Shown here: positions 59,943 through 64,000 of the stretch, piece after piece
How the letters are laid out: the number at the start of each line of letters is the position of its first letter
How positions within the stretch are numbered: the first letter of the stretch is position 1
Assembly (NCBI RefSeq): GCF_030052815.1
Contig: NC_079505.1
Coordinates: 64,131,613-64,195,612, forward strand
Origin: Hevea brasiliensis
Lineage: Eukaryota > Streptophyta > Magnoliopsida > Malpighiales > Euphorbiaceae
Length of the DNA stretch: 64,000 nt
Direction of reading: 5' to 3'
Program-made: the position numbers and the translations under genes
Notes under the pieces: model-generated
Told to the model about the DNA's origin: nothing
Seen by the model: only the letters and a program-made list of their open reading frames with translations
Databases searched by the model: none

Positions 59943-60503
59943 ATGATCATAGCCATGAAGAGAGCAATATTTATAGGGCTTTTGTTCATAATTATTTTTT
60001 GTACATCTCTTTCATGCTATGCCTTTGAAGGTTCTTCCCCACCACAATGCCAGTCTTTATCGAAGGCAAAACACTTGAAGGGTAAGGGTTATAATTAACC
60101 TTTTTGAGTTCTTAACTTCTAATCATATTTTTTTTTCTTTAATTTTACATAATTATTAGATAGGGAAATCTTATCTAGATTTGATCTATTGTGGACTCAA
60201 AATACAAATATATATATTCTACTATACATGTTATGTATTTGAATTTATGATGAATCAGATATAAGCAAGAATTTTCTTATCAGATATTAATTAATTTCTA
60301 TGCATGTAGATGCACATAAGAAAGTTGATATAATGAGTTTCAGAAGACATGGAAAGGGATCATATGGTGGTGGAGATCTCCTTCATCCCCGTAACGGCCA
60401 TCGAAATGGAGCTGCAAAATCCATCATATTGAAATCCTCTTCCTTCCTCTCAACACTACGACTTAAATATGTTCTTGTTTTAGTTTTTGTTTTCTTGGTC
60501 TGA
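59943..60503 (+). CDS. Small secreted/membrane-anchored protein of unknown function (gene 2), one intron
   Basis: Exon 1 is 59943-60081 and exon 2 is 60310-60503. The intron of 228 bases has a GTAAGG donor and a GCATGTAG acceptor, phase 1, and the join gives KHLK-DAHKKVD. The product is 110 residues. Residues 1-27 form a signal peptide (MIIAMKRAIFIGLLFIIIFC, then TSLSCYA with likely cleavage before FEG). The mature part has a Ser/Pro-rich start, a Lys/His-rich middle (FRRHGKGSYGGGDLLHPRNG), a Ser cluster and a hydrophobic C-terminus (LKYVLVLVFVFLV). As with gene 1, the layout fits a GPI-anchored or membrane-tethered small protein or a peptide precursor. The KGSYGGGDLLHPR core looks like a conserved motif, but no family was recognised. 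A second in-frame ATG at residue 5 could also serve as start. The splice prediction is by eye, but the sites are canonical and the frame runs through. Confidence 0.7.
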
Positions 60504-62499
60504 ATGCTCATGGAATAGTTATATGAAAACATCAAAGCAAGATTTGAGGAAAGCAAACTGATGTTAGCATTAATTCTTGTATACTATGATTAATTAGATG
60601 GACATGATACCTACAAATTTAGAGAAGAATTCCATTAATTACTATTCTTCTTCTTCTTTTCATAAGCTCTTTTATCAATGCTCTTCATCACGAATTGCCT
60701 TAATAATGTAGCTTCCACAGTGTAGTATAAATTGTGTTGATTGAGGTAGTTCATGCTAGATTATTGAAGCAAGATGATTGAGGCAATTCATGAAGAAAAA
60801 TTTAAGAACCCAACACATGGATTTAAATATATAAATCACAATTCATGTTCATGCAAAATAGATTAGGATCTTTACCATATTTGTTTCACTAGTACTACTA
60901 TATAATCACACATTTATAATCATGAATTACATAGATAAACCACATTCTAAGTGTACCTTGAATTTTAATGCTCCACCAATTGAAGAATGAACAAGAGTGT
61001 CCCTAACATACCAAGAACCAAAAAGTCAAAACACTTGTACTCTTCTCTCTTATGGCCATTATTTCCCTTTGGAAATTAGTGCCTTTCTACACGTTTTTTT
61101 CTTGTAATTTTATACAAAAAATGTATTGAGAGAATAGGCCTTTTGGCCTTACATAGTTTTGTTTTACAATTTTGGTTACATCACATGAAAGATAAGGCCA
61201 CTTTTGGCCAATATTTATGTGCTTTAGTATAGCAATGCAACTCTTAGATAAACCCATGTAACCTTTTGACTTCATATGTTTTTTCATATCTGCACCATGT
61301 AGTTATATGCTATTAGGTTTTGGTTCTTATTCTTATAATTAGAATAAATAATCAAATCGAGCCAAGTTTATCCATTATTGGTGACCCAATCCATATTTTC
61401 AACAATTCATAATCTTGACGAGAATTTATTCAGTGCAACCATTGTATGTATATAATGAATATCTTCTAATCATTAATTATGATGAGACCCATCATAATTA
61501 ATGGTCATAATACAACTTATGTACATATTATAGATGTATTTTAAAATTTTTAGATCTGGACATTTCTTATACTAAGAATTTTCATAAATAGAACAGGTAT
61601 TTCCTTTAAAATGTATAGTGTAATTAAGGTTTAAATTCAATTATATATTCATATACAATATTAGTATATTCCATATAAAATTAATATATCCTAATAAAAC
61701 TTTGAAAATCAATTTTTGACAAGAATTTTTTAAAATATGTTATTAGAATTAAATCCTTTAATAAATTCTATGTACACCTAGATTTTCTATGCCCTCTAAA
61801 ATCTGAACGATTCCCTTTCTTCAAATCTCACTGATCGCCATTACATCTCCGTACCTTTCAAATCTTTTTCTTACCTCTCCACTAATTGAGACTCGGTGGT
61901 TAAGTAACATTAATGCTACTTCTCCTAGGATCGAGAACCTTCATTCACAGCTAGCCACGGTAATTTTTAATCTGGTGTTGCCTTTTTTTTTTTTTTAATT
62001 TCTTTTGTTTTTGCCAATTTTTCATTGTGAATTTGGAACTGTTGGAAGCAGGCTGATAGCTTTTTGACACCTAACAAATAAGTTAATTTATTAAATGAAA
62101 CAAAAATATGGAGCTCAACGATTACTGATTTTAAAAGTTAACTTCATTTTGAAATTTTTTTTTCTTATTGATAGGTAGTTATTTTGAGTTTTTAGTTAAA
62201 CTTAGGTTATTATATTAAAATGTATGAATGATAAAATAATAATTATTTGAAATTATTTTCATATAATTAATTTATTGTTAATTTAATTATTATAAATAAA
62301 TAATAATTATAGTATTTGTAATTATAAGTAAGAAACTTTATTTATTAAATTTATATAAAAAATTAAATATTATTTTTTAATTATCATTTTTAATTTACTT
62401 CATTTTATTTTTTTGAAATAATATAAGATATAATAAAATATATTCTAAAATAAATTACAAGTCTATGAAATTTAAAAAAAATTGGAAAAAAAGGAAAAA
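60504..62499. other. AT-rich intergenic stretch after gene 2
   Basis: No gene recognised. It includes a perfect palindrome at 61471-61503 and a mixed-composition patch at 61790-61970 without clear coding signal. The last 300 bases before the copia LTR are nearly pure A/T. Confidence 0.5.
61471..61503. repeat. Perfect inverted repeat, 14-bp arms
   Basis: CATTAATTATGATG and its exact complement are separated by AGACC. Outer bases show weaker symmetry, so it may be the core of a decayed foldback element. Confidence 0.7.
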
Positions 62500-62938
62500 T
62501 GTTATAACAAGCACGCAAATCTAAGGCACACACACAAATCGCATGATTTAACGTGGTTCAACCGTAAGGTCTACGTCCACGGGCAAGACAAGAGAAAAAA
62601 GCTTCACTATGATGAAAAGAGCAAGATACAATCAATCAGAACTCTCAAACATAACCCCAGTGTGTTTCCCAAATATCTCATAACTCTGCCGCAAAAGGTA
62701 GAATATTATAATATTTATACTGGTTCATACCGTGGGGGCGTTGCCCCCACACTCCCAAGGAGATCAATGGTGGGTTTAGGGCCCGGGCTTATTAGCCCGT
62801 GCCCTTCCCTACCACTACAGATCTCACTTTTTATTCCAATCGGGTCGCAGCACGAAACTTTCAGATCGGGTCACAATTTGAGTACATGAAAAAACATATC
62901 CCAAAATTCAAAAGCTACAAAAATAACAATTCTTCCTC
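62500..62938 (-). repeat. 3' LTR of the copia element
   Basis: On the minus strand a TATAAATA box (about 62712-62722) marks the promoter. Just upstream of it in U3 lie two strong inverted repeats: GTGGGGGC-GTT-GCCCCCAC (about 62733-62751) and GGGCCCGGGCT / AGCCCGTGCCC (about 62779-62805). Confidence 0.85.
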
Positions 62939-62959
62939 TTGACTTAAATTTCCTCTATC

Positions 62960-64000
62960 ATCAACAAAATAACCACAAACACTCTGTCTTACCATATGCC
63001 CTCGCAAGGGCATTACTGAGCACTACAAACATCAACCAAGTCTAGGCAATGCCTAAAATTGCTTACTGGGACTCCCTCGGTCATCATATCTGCTGGATTA
63101 TCATGTGTAGAGACTTTTTGCACAACTACAGTCCCCTGAGATACAATGTCCCGAATGAAGTGATATCTGACATCAATGTGCTTAGTTCACTCATGGTACA
63201 TCTGATTCTTTGTGAGATGTATTGCACTCTGGCTGTCACAAAACACTGTTGCCTTGTTTTGTATCAACCCAAGATCACCCACCAAACCTTGTAACTATAA
63301 AACTTCCTTTACTGCCTCTACTAAGGCCATATATTCAGCCTCTGTGGTAGACAAAGTAACTATAGCTTGCAATGTTGCCTTCCAACTGATAACACTTCCA
63401 AAAAGAGTAAACAAATAACCTGTCAAATATCTCCTCTTGTCTAAGTCCCCTGTAAAATCTGAATTCACATAGCCAATAACTGAATCACTCATCTTGGTCC
63501 TGTCAAATTTCAAACCAACATTTGTAGTACCCTTCAAATACCTCAAAATCCATTTCATTGCCTGCCAATGCTCTTTCCTAGAACACACCATGTATCTACT
63601 CACAACACTAACTACATGTGAAATGTCAGGTCGGGTGCATACCATAGCATATATGATGCTATCAACAGCACTCGAATAAGGAACACTAAACATGTGCTCC
63701 ATCTCCTCATCTGTTTTTGGTGACATGTCTACAAATAACTTGAAATGGGCAGCAAACAGAACAGTCACAGGCTTAGCATTATTCATGTTGAAACGCTTAA
63801 GCACTTTCTCAACATAGGCCTATTGAGACAAGAAAAGCTTCCCAACACTTCTATCCCTAGTAATTTCCATTCCCAATATCTTCTTTACAGCACCCAAATC
63901 CTTCATCTCAAACTCATCACTCAATTAATTTTTCAGAATGTTAATTTGTGACATGCTTTTAGCAGCAATACGCATTTCATCTACATACAATAGCAAATAA
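62960..64000 (-). pseudogene. Copia pol remnant: RT C-terminus and RNase H
   Basis: The window edge falls just before the RT catalytic box, which reads YVDEM instead of YVDDM. Then FEMKDLGAVKKILGMEITRD follows, with in-frame stops before LSDEF and before AYVEKVL. The longest open piece (63804-63295) runs LKRFNMNNAKPVTV, YSSAVDSIIYAMVCTRPDIS, VGLKFDRTKM, YVNSDFTGDLDKRRYLTGY and STTEAEYMALVEAVKEVL. These are the RT thumb and the RNase H domain, with Asp of SDFTGD and Glu of EAEYMAL in place. Sequence to about 62960 continues the RNase H tail in shifted frames (TKHIDVRYHFIRD-like). It is inactive because of the stops and the altered catalytic pair. Confidence 0.93.

Larger units (their letters stand above)
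62500..64000 (-). mobile_element. Ty1/copia retrotransposon, 3' end, continuing beyond the window
   Basis: Reversed element. From right to left: the end of reverse transcriptase, RNase H, a purine tract (minus-strand AAGTCAAGAGGAAGAA, 62939-62955) and a 439-bp 3' LTR (62500-62938) that begins TGTTATTTTTG and ends TTATAACA. An A-run flanks it on the left. RT and RNase H wording is that of plant copia elements. Stops show that it is dead. Confidence 0.92.

Noticed and set aside
62482..62889. 135-codon plus-strand frame
   Set aside because: Entirely within the copia LTR and antisense to it; not conserved as protein by any visible feature.
1..64000. CRISPR arrays, tRNA or rRNA genes
   Set aside because: No direct-repeat/spacer pattern, complete cloverleaf or rRNA-like block was seen; the tRNA-like words are retrotransposon primer sites.

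Overview
This is a plant nuclear genome window, most likely from a dicot with a large repeat-filled genome. The evidence is AT-rich intergenic DNA with eukaryotic splice sites, plant-type Ty3/gypsy, Ty1/copia, RTE-LINE, CACTA and Mutator elements, and a TRIM. The species cannot be named from the sequence; a woody rosid such as a member of Euphorbiaceae is only a guess. Only two plausible host genes are visible. Each encodes a 110-residue protein with a signal peptide and a hydrophobic C-terminus (29182-29514 and 59943-60503). Almost everything else is mobile DNA, much of it inserted into other mobile DNA.

Layout. 1-7328: a non-coding LTR retrotransposon (LARD-like) whose left end lies outside the window. 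The junction of its 3' LTR with flanking DNA was later duplicated in tandem (6791-8526). 10024-27364: first nest. A long-armed Mutator-like foldback element (9-bp target duplication TTTTGTATA) contains a non-coding LTR retrotransposon (11128-26639). That contains a Mutator-like transposon with a decayed transposase and a GRF-zinc-finger gene (13813-23793), and that in turn holds a TRIM (17555-17946) and a 3.5-kb solo LTR (18094-21631). 27374-32505: AT-rich DNA with small gene 1, a MITE sitting in a (TA)n tract, and a 0.9-kb foldback element. 32510-40900: a truncated, reversed Ty3/gypsy element whose gag is split by a 1.6-kb Mutator-like element. 41466-57681: second nest. A CACTA-like element contains a Mutator-like foldback element (42234-54947). 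Inside that, three solo LTRs of one family sit one within another (43178-54836, 43204-51132, 44154-48068). A 5'-truncated RTE LINE with an 18-bp target duplication (56129-57452) is a separate insertion in the CACTA. 57682-62499: AT-rich DNA, another long-armed MITE and small gene 2. 62500-64000: the 3' LTR and the RT/RNase H end of a reversed Ty1/copia element.

Most nesting levels are supported by matching target-site duplications and by host sequence that reads across the insertion, so the order of insertion can be inferred. The least expected feature is the family of four roughly 3.5-4 kb solo LTRs. They share a conserved splice-donor/acceptor-like pair, a degenerate array of roughly 200-bp units and a short hairpin near the 3' end. 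No coding interior of this family occurs in the window.

All boundaries were read by eye. No alignment or database search was run.
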